NCBI GenBank assembly: GCA_027620105.1
Contig: JAQCIA010000153.1
Location: 1 to 5,744 of the forward strand
Direction of reading: 5' to 3'
Length of the DNA stretch: 5,744 nucleotides
Source of the DNA: Verrucomicrobiota bacterium
GTDB taxonomy: Bacteria > Verrucomicrobiota > Kiritimatiellia > UBA8416 > JAIOPI01
Shown here: positions 5,744 to 5,744 of the stretch, piece after piece
Layout of the letters: each line of letters opens with the position of its first letter
How positions within the stretch are numbered: the stretch's first letter is position 1
Notes under the pieces: generated by a model
Seen by the model: only the letters and a program-made list of their open reading frames with translations
Told to the model about the DNA's origin: nothing
The model's database searches: none
Program-made: the position numbers and the translations under genes

Positions 5744-5744
5744 A

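Overview
The window is bacterial DNA of fairly high GC (I estimate about 60% by eye). It is densely packed and every recognisable gene is on the + strand. Two membrane-anchored SPFH/band 7 proteins whose topology fits export across the inner membrane suggest a Gram-negative host. PVC-group bacteria or Proteobacteria would fit, but nothing here fixes the taxon.

Layout. Bases 1-129 hold no gene I can support. A small glutaredoxin-like gene (130-423) is followed by the wreck of an NADPH-dependent FMN reductase gene (461-653). That wreck keeps the N-terminal flavodoxin-like start and what looks like a frame-shifted C-terminal tail, but not the middle. The gap at 654-807 holds a strong 51-nt hairpin (669-719) and a plausible sigma70-type promoter (746-774).

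The centre of the window is a compact cassette that reads as one operon: a 121-residue multi-pass membrane protein of unknown function (808-1173), a 515-residue SPFH protein (1219-2766) and a 584-residue paralogue (2763-4517). The last two share a GTGA stop/start overlap. Each has an N-terminal membrane anchor, then three tandem modules of about 55-65 residues ending in a G-x-Y-x-x-N-P type motif, then an SPFH core, a long charged helical region and a conserved C-terminal end. The pair recalls HflK/HflC in layout and topology. The order of beta-modules, SPFH domain and long helix is also that of eukaryotic major vault protein. A membrane-anchored, two-subunit cage with an extended modular wall is the most interesting hypothesis in the window. 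It is inference and not demonstrated.

After the cassette lies an amidohydrolase-superfamily gene (4567-5690) that is broken: three reading frames are needed to follow it, two internal blocks seem to be missing, and the N-terminal HxH metal motif reads HxY. The last 45 bases may begin another gene, tentatively a transposase N-terminus cut by the window edge. Two decayed enzyme genes thus flank an apparently intact SPFH cassette.
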